Assembly (NCBI GenBank): GCA_964578535.1
Contig: CAZODI010000003.1
Location: 54,129 to 118,128 of the forward strand
Source of the DNA: PHBD01 sp964578535
GTDB taxonomy: Bacteria > Desulfobacterota > Syntrophia > Syntrophales > PHBD01
DNA length: 64,000 nucleotides
Reading direction: 5' to 3'
Shown here: piece after piece, positions 50,819-59,164 of the stretch
Layout of the letters: each line of letters starts with the position of its first letter
Numbering within the stretch: the first letter of the stretch is position 1
Notes under the pieces: model-generated
What the model saw: the letters and a program-made list of their open reading frames with translations, nothing else
What the model was told of the DNA's origin: nothing
Databases searched by the model: none
Translations under genes and position numbers: made by a program

Positions 50819-51922
50819 CTACTTTCGTATCTCCCTTGAAATGGGGACTTTCTCCGGTACGGCCTCCAGCACAGACAAGGTCTCGGAAAACAGTCTCGCT
50901 CTGGAGCGGCGCGCCCCCCAGACCAGCACCAGCATGACCGGAACCTCGATGAGGGGACCGATGACCGTGGCCAGGGCCACGGCCGGGTTGAATGCGGTAA
51001 TGGCGATGGCGATGGCGATCTCAAAATCGCGCCCCGTCGAATTGAAGGCCACGGCAACCGAATCCTCGTAGGTCAGGCCCATTTTCCAGCTCACCAGGTA
51101 GACGACGGCGAACATGATCCAGAAAAAAAGCGTCATGGGAACGGCCATGTGGACGATCAACATGGGGTTCTCCAGGATCAGGTCCCCCTTGAGGGCGAAC
51201 ATGACGATCAGCGTGAAAAGGAGGCCGATGATGGAAAGCGAGTCCAGGTATGTCTTGAAGTGCTTGAAGCCATCCTCGCCCAGTTTGCCAACTGCGATCC
51301 GCCGGGTCAGAAACCCGGCCACGAGAGGGATGCCGAGATAGAGAAGGACACTCTCCCCAACAACGAGAACGTCGAAGGAGACATCCCCCAGGAGGAGTTT
51401 TGCATACACGGGGATGAGCAGCATCTGACAGATCGAGTTGATGGCCACCAGCACAATCGCCAGGGCGTTGTTGCCCAGGGAAAGGAAGGTGAAGACGATG
51501 ACCATGGCGATGCAGGGGGCCAGGCCGTACAGGACGAGGCCGACGTAGAGATCCGGATAGCCCGACAGGAAGACCTTGGCCAGGAACAGCATGAAGAAGG
51601 GCGCCACCAGATAATTGAAGAACAGCACCAAAAGCAGCTGTTTCGGAGAAGTGGCCGCCTTGCCCAGGTCCTCGACCTTGACGTTCGTCATGGCCGGGTA
51701 GATCATCAGGAACAGGCCGATCACCACCCCCAGCGCCAGGCTGTTGGCCAGGGTGAACGAATACGTACCCGAAAAGATCGCCTTGATGGCGTCGATGGGG
51801 GGTGTCAGGGCAAAGTTCGAGATGCCGTACACCTTCCCGATGGCAATACCCACGGCCATGCTGATGATGACAAACAAGGGTAAAAAACGAAAGTCCTGAA
51901 CCTTTTCCAGATATTTTCTCAT
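50819..51922 (-). CDS. acr3: arsenite efflux transporter Acr3
   Basis: 367 aa, ten membrane helices, BASS superfamily. The key residues of Acr3 are present: Cys137 in G-L-A-P-C-I-A-M-V and Glu326 in G-P-L-I-E-V-P-V-M, matching the essential Cys and Glu of studied Acr3 proteins. It exports As(OH)3 driven by the proton gradient. Placed in the middle of the ars operon, 53 bases after a small thioredoxin gene. The C-terminal tail is charged and somewhat long. Confidence 0.95.
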   Translation of the reverse strand: MRKYLEKVQDFRFLPLFVIISMAVGIAIGKVYGISNFALTPPIDAIKAIFSGTYSFTLANSLALGVVIGLFLMIYPAMTNVKVEDLGKAATSPKQLLLVLFFNYLVAPFFMLFLAKVFLSGYPDLYVGLVLYGLAPCIAMVIVFTFLSLGNNALAIVLVAINSICQMLLIPVYAKLLLGDVSFDVLVVGESVLLYLGIPLVAGFLTRRIAVGKLGEDGFKHFKTYLDSLSIIGLLFTLIVMFALKGDLILENPMLIVHMAVPMTLFFWIMFAVVYLVSWKMGLTYEDSVAVAFNSTGRDFEIAIAIAITAFNPAVALATVIGPLIEVPVMLVLVWGARRSRARLFSETLSVLEAVPEKVPISREIRK

Positions 51923-51975
51923 CGCGTTTTCCCGTCCTTAAAACTGTTTTCGAAATCGTCGCTCTGTGGATCCTC

Positions 51976-52212
51976 TTATTTCTTCAGCCACTTCTTGATA
52001 TCGTCCTTGGTCGGTATTTTCCCGACGGACTTCACCGTGCCGTCCACGACGACGGCGGGCGTGCCGAAAACGCCATGGGAGGCGATCTCTTTCATGTCCT
52101 TCACCTTGGAGACTTCGGCGGTAAGCCCTTCTTCCTTGAGAGCCTCCCGAATCAGTTTCTCCACCTGCTCGCACCGGGCGCAGCCGGGTCCCAATACCTT
52201 GATTTCCATCAT
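51976..52212 (-). CDS. small thioredoxin-family protein (TM0996 type)
   Basis: 78 aa, cytoplasmic. Active site G-P-G-C-A-R-C-E-Q, cis-Pro region F-G-T-P-A-V-V-V-D-G. Overlaps the next upstream gene by four bases (ATGA), so translation is coupled. Short thioredoxins of this type are regular members of ars operons and could serve ArsC or the CcdA-like protein. Confidence 0.88.
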   Translation of the reverse strand: MMEIKVLGPGCARCEQVEKLIREALKEEGLTAEVSKVKDMKEIASHGVFGTPAVVVDGTVKSVGKIPTKDDIKKWLKK

Positions 52213-52715
52213 CTATCCTCCTTCGCAATGTTGGTAAGCCATTTCCGGATGTCCGCCTTCGAGGGAACGGAACCCACCGCCAGCACCTTCCCGTTGACGA
52301 TCAGGGCGGGAGCGCCCATCACGCCGGAACGGGCGATTTCCCTGAGGTCATCCACGTGGACCAGCTCACCCGCCAGGCTCAGCTCGGCCATGACGTCCCG
52401 GACGTCCCGCTCCAGTTGCCAGCACCGGGCGCAGCCGGGCCCGAGGATCCGGACGTGCATTCCCGGCAGCGCCTCTTCTTCCACTTCCTCCCCCCGGAAC
52501 CTGCGGAATGCCCGGAAAAGCGCTTCGCCGTATTGCATTCGGGCCTTCCGGGGAATGTAGTTCTCTTCTCCCGCCCTGCGGAGAAGCTCTTCCCGGATCT
52601 CGTCATCGGTTCTGCCTGTCCCGTCGGCGGCCAGATCGGTCATAATTGCCGTCAGGCCGACGATCCCTACCAGGGCGCCCTCGACCCGGACCTGGACAAT
52701 GTCGCACCCGCTCAT
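52209..52715 (-). CDS. thioredoxin-family protein with extra N-terminal domain
   Basis: 168 aa from the ATG at 52715 (TGAGGTGTGCG upstream). The last 80 residues are a TM0996-type thioredoxin with G-P-G-C-A-R-C-W-Q, similar to the next gene's product. The first 85 residues (G-C-D-I-V-Q-V-R-V ... R-T-D-D-E-I-R-E-E-L-L ... Y-I-P-R-K-A) are a separate, acidic helical domain of unknown role. It starts eight bases after the permease gene stops. A permease partner or metal-thiol relay is plausible. Confidence 0.82.
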   Translation of the reverse strand: MSGCDIVQVRVEGALVGIVGLTAIMTDLAADGTGRTDDEIREELLRRAGEENYIPRKARMQYGEALFRAFRRFRGEEVEEEALPGMHVRILGPGCARCWQLERDVRDVMAELSLAGELVHVDDLREIARSGVMGAPALIVNGKVLAVGSVPSKADIRKWLTNIAKEDR

Positions 52716-52723
52716 CGCACACC

Positions 52724-53779
52724 TCAGAGAATGAAATTCCCGAAGAACCAGCCAACCAGTGTCCCGAGAATGACGATGGTGATGACGTAGACCACAGCCT
52801 TCTTCACCCCGAAGACCCGAGCGATGGCGATCCAGTTGGGCAGGCTCAGCCCCGGCCCCGTCAGAAGAAGCGTCAGGGCGGGTCCCTTGCCCATGCCCAG
52901 TTTCATGAGCGTGTCCACGAAGGGCGCCTCCGTCATGGTGGCGAAGTAGCTGACAGCCCCGATCATGGTGGCCAGGAAGGAGGCGGTGATCCCATTCCCT
53001 CCCAGCCAGGCCCGGATCCACTCCTCAGGGAGCAGCTTTCCGATGACGCCGACCAGAAAGACACCACCAAGGAGAAGGGGAAAGATGATCCGGATGAACC
53101 ACCAGCTCTCCCGGAGCCAAGAGGAGATTTCATCCCGGGACAGGGCCTTCCAGGCGTAGGCCGCCAGGACCAGCGTGGCGACTCCCCAGATGACGACCTT
53201 GGTCAGATAGGACCCCGTCTGGCCGATGTAGTTCGGCAGCAGGAGCGACAGGAGGATCAGGACCAGGAGAATCAGATGGGGCCGGGCCACAATGGCCTGG
53301 GGCGCGTCGTCCGCCTGGAAGGCCGCGACCGTCTCCCGTTTCTCCTTCCCGAAGAAGACCGTCATGACCCAGCCGACGACAAAGGCCATCAGCAGGGACG
53401 CGACGACCCGGGCGGTGACGATCTCCGGCCCCAGGATGTTGCCCGTATAGATCAGGGACAGGATGTTCGCCGACGGGGCAACCCAGAGGACGATGAAGGC
53501 CACGCCAACCGCCGCACCGCTGTAAAACAGGCCGCTGGATACGGGGATGACCGTGCAGGAACAGGCGGCCACGAAGAAGCTGGCCACGCTGGCCAGGGAA
53601 AACGATTTCAGCTTGTTGGCTTTCTCTCCCAAGACCTCGAGGATCGCCTGCTGATTAATAAAAGCCACCATGGCCCCGGCCAGGAGAAAGGCCGGGATCA
53701 GGCAGGTGAGCACGTGAGTGGCCACGTAATCCTGCAGGGCCAGGAGCCCCGCAACAACAAGATCCATCAGAAACTGCAT
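52724..53779 (-). CDS. ArsP/DUF318-type permease
   Basis: 351 aa from the ATG at 53779, which has GGAGG nine bases before it (that site lies inside the longer frame to 53800). About ten membrane helices in two halves; the family motif A-A-C-S-C-T-V-I-P-V-S-S-G is in the first half. ArsP members export trivalent organoarsenicals. First structural gene after arsR, so it is part of arsenic defence by position. It belongs to the same superfamily as the Cys-pair permease at 34-35 kb, but lacks that central Cys loop. Confidence 0.88.
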   Translation of the reverse strand: MQFLMDLVVAGLLALQDYVATHVLTCLIPAFLLAGAMVAFINQQAILEVLGEKANKLKSFSLASVASFFVAACSCTVIPVSSGLFYSGAAVGVAFIVLWVAPSANILSLIYTGNILGPEIVTARVVASLLMAFVVGWVMTVFFGKEKRETVAAFQADDAPQAIVARPHLILLVLILLSLLLPNYIGQTGSYLTKVVIWGVATLVLAAYAWKALSRDEISSWLRESWWFIRIIFPLLLGGVFLVGVIGKLLPEEWIRAWLGGNGITASFLATMIGAVSYFATMTEAPFVDTLMKLGMGKGPALTLLLTGPGLSLPNWIAIARVFGVKKAVVYVITIVILGTLVGWFFGNFIL

Positions 53780-53850
53780 TTCGATAACCTCCAGGAACAA
53801 AATTCACACCCGCGGGTATGAGGAGTTCTCTCGCATCGCCGGGCAGCTAT

Positions 53851-54210
53851 TTAAGTGGCCGGCGTCTCCCGGGCGCAAAGAGCCGTCCGGTCCAGATCCA
53901 TGATTTTGTCGAGAAGGGCCGTCAGGTCCGGATCTTCCGTGAGCCAATGCCGGAGATTGCCGAGCATGCTTGCCGCATAGGGGCTCGTGCTCCCGTCCGA
54001 AACGGTATAGTTGACCCAGAGGCCCTCCTTTCTGCGGCTCACAAACCCCGCCTCCTCCAGGATCTTCAGGTGCTTGGAGACCGTCGGCTGGGCCACTCCG
54101 AGAGCTGCCTGCAGCTCGCAGACACACATCATCCTGCGCTGGAGCATCTTGACGATCCGCACCCGGTTCGGGTCCGAAAGGGCTTTCATCACGATTACGA
54201 ATGCTTCCAT
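53851..54210 (-). CDS. arsR: ArsR-family metalloregulatory repressor
   Basis: 119 aa from the ATG at 54210 with GGAGG eight bases upstream (the frame extends to 54273 across the operator). Winged helix: A-L-S-D-P-N-R-V-R-I-V-K-M-L-Q, then C-V-C-E-L-Q-A-A-L-G-V-A-Q-P-T-V-S-K-H-L. The C-V-C in the first helix of the HTH is the ELCVCDL-like As(III) site of ArsR. Without arsenite it should block the operon promoter; arsenite binding releases it. First gene of the twelve-gene ars operon. Confidence 0.93.
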   Translation of the reverse strand: MEAFVIVMKALSDPNRVRIVKMLQRRMMCVCELQAALGVAQPTVSKHLKILEEAGFVSRRKEGLWVNYTVSDGSTSPYAASMLGNLRHWLTEDPDLTALLDKIMDLDRTALCARETPAT

Positions 54211-54223
54211 AACGCTTGCCTCC

Positions 54224-54243
54224 ATATTGCTGTCTGGCAATAT
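54224..54243 (-). promoter_or_regulatory. ArsR operator in front of arsR
   Basis: ATATTGC (54224-54230) and GCAATAT (54237-54243) form a perfect 7-base inverted repeat around a 6-base spacer. It overlaps the -10 box and reaches to the ribosome site of arsR, an ideal place for repression. Binding by ArsR is inferred. Confidence 0.75.
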
Positions 54244-54266
54244 ATTGCCTTCCTTCCCCTTGTCAA
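54239..54266 (-). promoter_or_regulatory. promoter of the ars operon
   Basis: On the minus strand TTGACA (54266-54261) and TATATT (54244-54239) with a 16-base spacer give a near-consensus sigma-70 promoter pointing towards arsR. The palindromic operator overlaps its -10 end. Confidence 0.75.
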
Positions 54267-54435
54267 GCGTCATATTCGGGAATCAGCCGGGATCCTGCCG
54301 TTCATGAAGCCGGCGGGCCCGGGATGCCGATGCAACGTACTGAATCCGGGTGATTCCGCGAATGGACGGATCCATTCGATCCTTTTTTACGGACAGAAAG
54401 AAGCAATTCGAGTATATAGCCCGTCCGGTGACGTT

Positions 54436-55500
54436 ATGGACATGAGATTGAGCGACCTTGGTTTTGACGAATGGTTCGAGCCGCACATCGGCGAATTGCA
54501 TGCGGAAGGCAGGAGTATTGCGCGAATATCGGCGGTCGACCGCGGCGGATACCTGATTAGAAATGAAGCGGGAGAGGTCCCGGCGGAGCTCGCGGGGAGG
54601 CTTTCCTGGCGAATCGACGACTCCGCCGCCCTGCCCTGTGTCGGAGATTGGGTAACGGTCGAATACTACAACCATCATACCGAAGCGATCATCCACGGGG
54701 TGTTTCCACGAAAGACGTTCCTGCGCCGCAAAACCGCGGGCGACAGGGTCGACTTCCAGATGATTGCGGCTAACATCGATACGGCATTCCTTGTTCAATC
54801 ATGCCATTTTGACTTTAATCCCAAGCGTCTGGACCGTTACCTGGTCATGGCGGCGGAAGGGCATGTCGAACCGGTCGTCGTTCTCACGAAAACGGATTTG
54901 ATCACCGGGGATGAACTGGAAGAGAAAATCGCGCTCGTCCGCTCCGTCACCCAGGCACAAGTGCTCGCCCTCAGTAACAAGAGCGGCGACGGGATGGAAC
55001 CGTTTCAGCAGACACTCCGCCCCGGGAGGACCTATTGCCTGCTCGGGTCTTCCGGCGTCGGGAAAACGACCCTGATCAACCGCCTCCTGGGCCGGGAAGC
55101 GTTGAGCACGAAAGCCGTCAGCGGTACGGGAGAAGGCACCCACACGACCTCCCGCCGCCAGCTTGTCGTTCTTGCCGACGGTGCGATGCTGATTGACACG
55201 CCGGGCATGCGGGAACTCGGCCTTCTCGGGGCCGGCGAGGGGATCGACATCGGGTTTGAAGACCTTGTCCGTCTTACCGCGAATTGCCGCTACGCCGACT
55301 GCAGCCACGAAAACGAGCCCGGATGCGCCGTCCGGGCCGCCGTCGAAAGCGGCGAACTGGACAGTGATCGCTATGCCCATTATCTCAAGCTGAAGAAAGA
55401 GACGGAGTACCACGATCTGTCCTATCTGGATAAACGGAAGAAGGACAAGGCTTTCGGACGCTTCATCAAATCGGTCAAAAAAACGATGAGAGAGAAATGA
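54436..55500 (+). CDS. rsgA: ribosome small-subunit-dependent GTPase A (RsgA)
   Basis: 354 aa from the ATG at 54436 (GGTGACGTT upstream); the long frame back to 53818 crosses the antisense arsR and is not coding. Order of motifs is circularly permuted as in RsgA: N-terminal OB-like domain, G4 T-K-T-D-L, then G1 G-S-S-G-V-G-K-T-T-L, G2-like T-T-S-R, G3 D-T-P-G-M-R-E, and a C-terminal zinc knuckle C-x-Y-x-x-C-x-H-x5-C. It helps late maturation of the 30S subunit using GTP. Divergent from the ars operon. Confidence 0.93.
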   Translation: MDMRLSDLGFDEWFEPHIGELHAEGRSIARISAVDRGGYLIRNEAGEVPAELAGRLSWRIDDSAALPCVGDWVTVEYYNHHTEAIIHGVFPRKTFLRRKTAGDRVDFQMIAANIDTAFLVQSCHFDFNPKRLDRYLVMAAEGHVEPVVVLTKTDLITGDELEEKIALVRSVTQAQVLALSNKSGDGMEPFQQTLRPGRTYCLLGSSGVGKTTLINRLLGREALSTKAVSGTGEGTHTTSRRQLVVLADGAMLIDTPGMRELGLLGAGEGIDIGFEDLVRLTANCRYADCSHENEPGCAVRAAVESGELDSDRYAHYLKLKKETEYHDLSYLDKRKKDKAFGRFIKSVKKTMREK

Positions 55501-55801
55501 CCGTCGCCCGGAAATGAGCGACGGCGACTCCTTACGGACGCGGCACGTTGGAAAAAAGGGGCAGCCCCCTCTTGAAAACATCCTCCCTCAACCGTTCCCC
55601 GGCACAGCAACATCCGGGAATTCCACCAAATCGCCTCCAGGCAGGCGCTATCCCCTGATTTTCTGTAATCCCCGGCGCGGCCTGTCCAATCCGTAGAACG
55701 GCCTTCGTGCAGGTTGCGATTTGTCTGTCACACCCGCCCGGAATTTTCGTATAAGGGGCAGGAGAGAAATCCCCCTTCCCGGGGGTGAACAGGAACGGGC
55801 G
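55501..55801. other. intergenic region, no gene supported
   Basis: About 300 bases between rsgA and the sigma factor. Frames present are short or are shadows of the sigma gene. The stretch GGGGGTGAACAGGAACGGGCG before 55802 serves as ribosome-binding region; no clear promoter or terminator was identified. Confidence 0.35.
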
Positions 55802-56692
55802 ATGAATGCGTTCTACAATCCCTTCAGAGAGGCCACCGGTGGCGATCCCGCGGAGAGGGAGCTGATCACCCGCTCCCTCCAGGGAGACCGGCGCGCCCTG
55901 GAGGCGCTTATCCTGCGGCACCAGTCCTGGATCTACAACATCGCCCTCCGGATGGTGTACGACCCCGCGGCGGCGGAGGACGTTACGCAGGAGGTCCTGA
56001 TCAAGGTCATCACGAAGCTGGGCACCTTCGATCCTGCCAGGGCCGCGTTCCGGACCTGGCTGTACCGCCTGGTCGTAAACCACATCATAAACGCGAAGCG
56101 CAGCCGGAACGAGGCCGCCATGGAGGAGGCCCTGCGGGGAGATGCGTACGACCGCTTCATCGAGCGGCTGCCGGACCGGCGGCTCACTGCCCGACCCGGC
56201 ACAGAGATCTACCAGGAAGAGGTCAAGATGGCCTGCGTCCAGTGCCTGCTCTTTTCCCTCAACCGACGGGAGCGGATGATCTTCCTCCTCGGGGTCGTCT
56301 TCGGCGTGCCGGACACCGTGGGCAGCGAGATCTGCGACGTTTCCCGGGCGAATTTCCGCAAGATCCTCTCCCGTTCGCGCACCAGGATCTACACGTTCTT
56401 CCAGGACCGGTGCGGCCTCCTGGACGAGAAGAACCCCTGCCGCTGCACTTACTTTCTCAACCCCCTCGTCCGGAGCGGCCTGATCGACACCGAGGACCTC
56501 CTCATCCGGCGAGATTCCCACGGCACCATCGCGGAGACCGTCACCGGCGCGGTCCGGCAGATCGAGGCATCCTACGGGGAGTTCCTCTCCCTCTTCCGCA
56601 GCCAGCCGTTCCTGAAGGCTCCCGACATGGTCCGCTGGCTCCGGGATCTGCTCGACCACGAAGACATCAAACCGATATTCCAAATCGCCTGA
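55802..56692 (+). CDS. sigma-70-family (ECF-like) sigma factor with C-terminal extension
   Basis: 296 aa from the ATG at 55802. Region 2 is clear: L-R-H-Q-S-W-I-Y-N-I-A-L-R-M, D-P-A-A-A-E-D-V-T-Q-E-V and F-R-T-W-L-Y-R-L. Region 4 at about 140-200 (N-R-R-E-R-M-I-F-L-L-G, then an HTH). Beyond region 4 there is an extension of about 95 residues with C-G-L-L-D ... C-R-C-T-Y-F, which could sense metal or redox state or bind a regulator. No anti-sigma gene was recognised beside it. The next gene, 13 bases on, is a DUF3795 protein. Confidence 0.82.
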   Translation: MNAFYNPFREATGGDPAERELITRSLQGDRRALEALILRHQSWIYNIALRMVYDPAAAEDVTQEVLIKVITKLGTFDPARAAFRTWLYRLVVNHIINAKRSRNEAAMEEALRGDAYDRFIERLPDRRLTARPGTEIYQEEVKMACVQCLLFSLNRRERMIFLLGVVFGVPDTVGSEICDVSRANFRKILSRSRTRIYTFFQDRCGLLDEKNPCRCTYFLNPLVRSGLIDTEDLLIRRDSHGTIAETVTGAVRQIEASYGEFLSLFRSQPFLKAPDMVRWLRDLLDHEDIKPIFQIA

Positions 56693-56705
56693 CAGGAGGA
56701 CACCC

Positions 56706-57152
56706 ATGTACAACAAGGAACTGATTTCCCCGTGCGGACTCTACTGCGGCGTGTGCGGCATCCACAAGGCGGGTGTCGACAACGACGAGCCGCTGAAGGA
56801 GAAGCTGGCGAAGCTCTATGGCGTCGACTCCCCCGCCAAGATCCAGTGCGCCGGCTGCCGTTCCGAGGAACCCTTCTTTTTCTGCCGGGTCTGCACCATC
56901 AAGTCGTGCGCCGAGGAGAAGAACTTCGAGGGATGTTACGAGTGCGAGAGCTTCCCCTGCGAGAAGATCCAGGGCTTCCCCTTCGCGGAGGCAAAACAGA
57001 ACATGCTGCGCGCTGTCCCGCGCTGGCGGGAGCTGGGAACCGAGGCCTGGGTGAAGGAGGAGGAAGATCGCTTCCGCTGCAAATCCTGCGGCACGGACTC
57101 GTTCCGGGGCGCGAGGAAGTGCCGGCAGTGCGGGACTCTCTTCGTTTTCTGA
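56706..57152 (+). CDS. DUF3795 Cys-rich protein
   Basis: 148 aa with ACAGGAGGACACCC before the ATG. DUF3795 pattern: S-P-C-G-L-Y-C-G-V-C-G, C-A-G-C-R-S, F-C-R-V-C-T-I-K-S-C, G-C-Y-E-C-E-S-F-P-C, then a C-terminal zinc-ribbon-like C-K-S-C-G ... C-R-Q-C-G. At least fourteen cysteines, most likely zinc- or cluster-binding. Function unknown. Cotranscribed with the sigma factor gene. Confidence 0.88.
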   Translation: MYNKELISPCGLYCGVCGIHKAGVDNDEPLKEKLAKLYGVDSPAKIQCAGCRSEEPFFFCRVCTIKSCAEEKNFEGCYECESFPCEKIQGFPFAEAKQNMLRAVPRWRELGTEAWVKEEEDRFRCKSCGTDSFRGARKCRQCGTLFVF

Positions 57153-57750
57153 GGGGCGAGTGTACGGTGGGATTGCCTGCCTTGAAGTCTTGCCGAATCC
57201 TACCGGACCCGCTGAACGGTCTGTTGCAGTACAATTCCCAAAAACGGGGGACGACGTACGCGTCCCCCGCCGTCATTGCATTCTCGAATTCCCCCCATTG
57301 ATGACAACCCGCGGGGATGCCCGTCCGGGAACCAGACCTCATAATATGCTAACAAAAAGAATGCTTTACATAATGACACAAATTTGTTTTTTATTTTAGC
57401 ATCCCTGCATGAACCGCAGGACGACATAAGAAGGGCGACAATCCTTCGGGTTCCACTTCGTTCCGTTTTCAACCTCCCGCGCTTCACCTCTGCCGCCGTA
57501 TCGATCGGCTCCACACCATCGGGCTATTCATTCTGACGGGCTCCTATCGGTAATCACACCATCCAGCCATCGGACGCATTTCACAGGAAAAGACTTCCAG
57601 AGAAAGCCTCTCACACTAAGAATCTGAACGACGAGGACAATTCTCGCGAAGTTGTTTTCAGCCGGAATGACGAGGCAGCCACACAGGCTTCCACCGATCG
57701 TCTGCCTCAACGCATGACCCGCTCATGCAAGGCAGAAAGGAGGTTCCAAA
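57153..57750. other. intergenic region
   Basis: About 600 bases, AT-richer around 57340-57400, with no supported gene; short frames on both strands lack start signals. It contains the hairpin listed separately (57241-57269). The ribosome site AAAGGAGGTTCC for the next gene lies at its right end. Confidence 0.4.
57241..57269 (-). terminator. hairpin, terminator-like on the minus strand
   Basis: CGGGGGACG (57245-57253) pairs with CGTCCCCCG (57261-57269). Read leftwards it is followed by TTTTTGGG, so it looks like a rho-independent terminator for minus-strand transcription, though no minus-strand gene is seen immediately to its right. It may also stop readthrough from the DUF3795 operon. Confidence 0.5.
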
Positions 57751-58050
57751 ATGGTTATCGTCGGTATCATGATGTTCCCACCGGAACAATCGAAGGAAAT
57801 CGGCAAGCGTTTCCTGGCGTTCCCCCCCCTCCCCCCATACATGACACTTAAAGGACCGTACATCACCCACGAAGTCGGGGCGGGGATCAAGACGGTCACC
57901 ATCTACGAGTTTGATCAATCCAAGACGCGGGAGGCAATTGAATTTGTTTCCAATCGCTATACGACATTCTACGGCGTACCGGGCTATACCTGTTCCCATA
58001 GTGTATGGCTTGAGGCTACCGAGGCCCTGAAGATGATCGGGCTGGCGTAA
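57751..58050 (+). CDS. small DUF3303-like dimeric alpha/beta-barrel protein
   Basis: 99 aa with AAAGGAGGTTCCAAA before the ATG. A ferredoxin-like, dimeric-barrel outline is suggested by M-V-I-V-G-I-M-M-F-P at the start and the pattern K-T-V-T-I-Y-E-F-D followed by a helix and G-V-P-G-Y. No catalytic residue can be named. It precedes a second small protein of the same size by about 100 bases, same strand. Function unknown. Confidence 0.7.
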   Translation: MVIVGIMMFPPEQSKEIGKRFLAFPPLPPYMTLKGPYITHEVGAGIKTVTIYEFDQSKTREAIEFVSNRYTTFYGVPGYTCSHSVWLEATEALKMIGLA

Positions 58051-58152
58051 AAGTCCCCCCTGAGGGTTGTTACGCGGGAGGGGAATAACAAGGGACGGAG
58101 GATATTCAGACGCTGCCCAAACCTTCCATTCAGAATGAAAGGAGGAAGAGCC

Positions 58153-58449
58153 ATGGCTAAGTTTCTGCTGCTTTGGGAAATGGACCGAGCGCAAATACCC
58201 GTAAGTCCGAGAGACCGGGGCGGTGCAACCAAGATGCTGTTGGAGCTTGTCAAGCAGGACTTGAAAGAAGGCAAAGTGAAGGATTGGGGAGTCTTTGCCG
58301 GCGAGCATGCCGGATATACCGTCGTGGATGGGACAGAGATGGACGTTCTGAACCTCATTCAACGCTATACCCCGTTTGTCTTTTTCAAGACGCATCCTGT
58401 TGCCTCAGTGGCGCATATAGACAAAATGATTGAAGTCTTGATCAAGTGA
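58153..58449 (+). CDS. small dimeric alpha/beta-barrel-like protein (muconolactone-isomerase-like size)
   Basis: 98 aa from the ATG at 58153, which has AGGAGGAAGAGCC upstream (that site is inside the frame back to 58135). M-A-K-F-L-L-L-W-E-M-D start, then helices and V-D-G-T-E-M-D-V-L-N; this looks like the half-barrel seen in DUF3303/antibiotic-biosynthesis monooxygenase-like proteins. Related in size to the preceding gene's product. Function unknown. A GC-rich hairpin follows. Confidence 0.7.
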   Translation: MAKFLLLWEMDRAQIPVSPRDRGGATKMLLELVKQDLKEGKVKDWGVFAGEHAGYTVVDGTEMDVLNLIQRYTPFVFFKTHPVASVAHIDKMIEVLIK

Positions 58450-58471
58450 TTCAAGAAATTCAACCAGCCTT

Positions 58472-58502
58472 CGGGGAAAAGGGGATGCCCCCTTTTCCCC
58501 CG
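58472..58502 (+). terminator. hairpin after the small-protein pair
   Basis: CGGGGAAAAGGGG at 58472-58484 pairs with CCCCTTTTCCCCCG-type sequence at 58489-58502 (one bulged C). A strong stem, but the T-run after it is poor (GATGTTG). Likely terminator or processing site. Confidence 0.55.
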
Positions 58503-58549
58503 ATGTTGTCGCGAAGGCCAGTATGATCAATCAAAAGGAATAAAAAGAT

Positions 58550-59080
58550 ATGTCCGGTCCATTCATGTCCAAACCAAGTAGATTCAACTTGTTTCTATTT
58601 GTTTTTCTTATTGCAATATGTTGCTCAATGGATGCAAGCGCCCAGAATAATAGTGAATGGGTGGCTGCCGAAATAAGTCGCAGCCTGCCAGGTCAAGAAG
58701 ACGTATCCGGCAGGACATATTTTTCAAACAGGTTCGGTATAAAGGAAGGAACATTTGAAGCAAGTTACCGTTCTATTTTTGATAAAAGAAACAAGGTGTC
58801 TGGAAAATTTATGGTCGCAAAATTCCGTTATATCTATGACAAGCCTATCGGTGAAAAAGGTTCGTCAATGGATCCTCTGCATAATGAATCGATTTCAACC
58901 GTAATGCTGGATTGCAGAAACAATTTCGTAGCAACTCTCAAGTCTGCATATCTGCTAAATGGCAAGACGGTTTCAGAAGATATAATCCCTGATGAAGACA
59001 TCGTGATGCATCAGATAACGATGTCAAATACCACGGTCGGCGATTTATGCGCTTTTGCAAAAAAACAGGGTTTTTGGTGA
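58550..59080 (+). CDS. secreted protein, surface-adhesin E-like
   Basis: 176 aa with AAAAGGAATAAAAAGAT before the ATG (an ATG at 58565 is also possible). Signal peptide at about 10-30 ending A-S-A-Q. The mature protein has the outline of surface-adhesin E-type proteins: W-V-A-A-E at the start, V-x-K-F-R-Y, then L-D-C-R-N-N and a later cysteine (L-C-A-F). AT-rich with A/T-ending codons, unlike the 55-58 kb genes, so it is perhaps acquired. Confidence 0.6.
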   Translation: MSGPFMSKPSRFNLFLFVFLIAICCSMDASAQNNSEWVAAEISRSLPGQEDVSGRTYFSNRFGIKEGTFEASYRSIFDKRNKVSGKFMVAKFRYIYDKPIGEKGSSMDPLHNESISTVMLDCRNNFVATLKSAYLLNGKTVSEDIIPDEDIVMHQITMSNTTVGDLCAFAKKQGFW

Positions 59081-59164
59081 TTTTTACCGTTGCTCGTGTA
59101 TGCATTTGCAGATTCATCTTCATCGAGGATTTCCTTTTTCTTGTGCCGATCTAAGGGGATAAAA

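Noticed and set aside
53818..54435. N-terminal extension of the RsgA frame
   Set aside because: Crosses the antisense arsR gene and its promoter; the RsgA domain begins at 54436.
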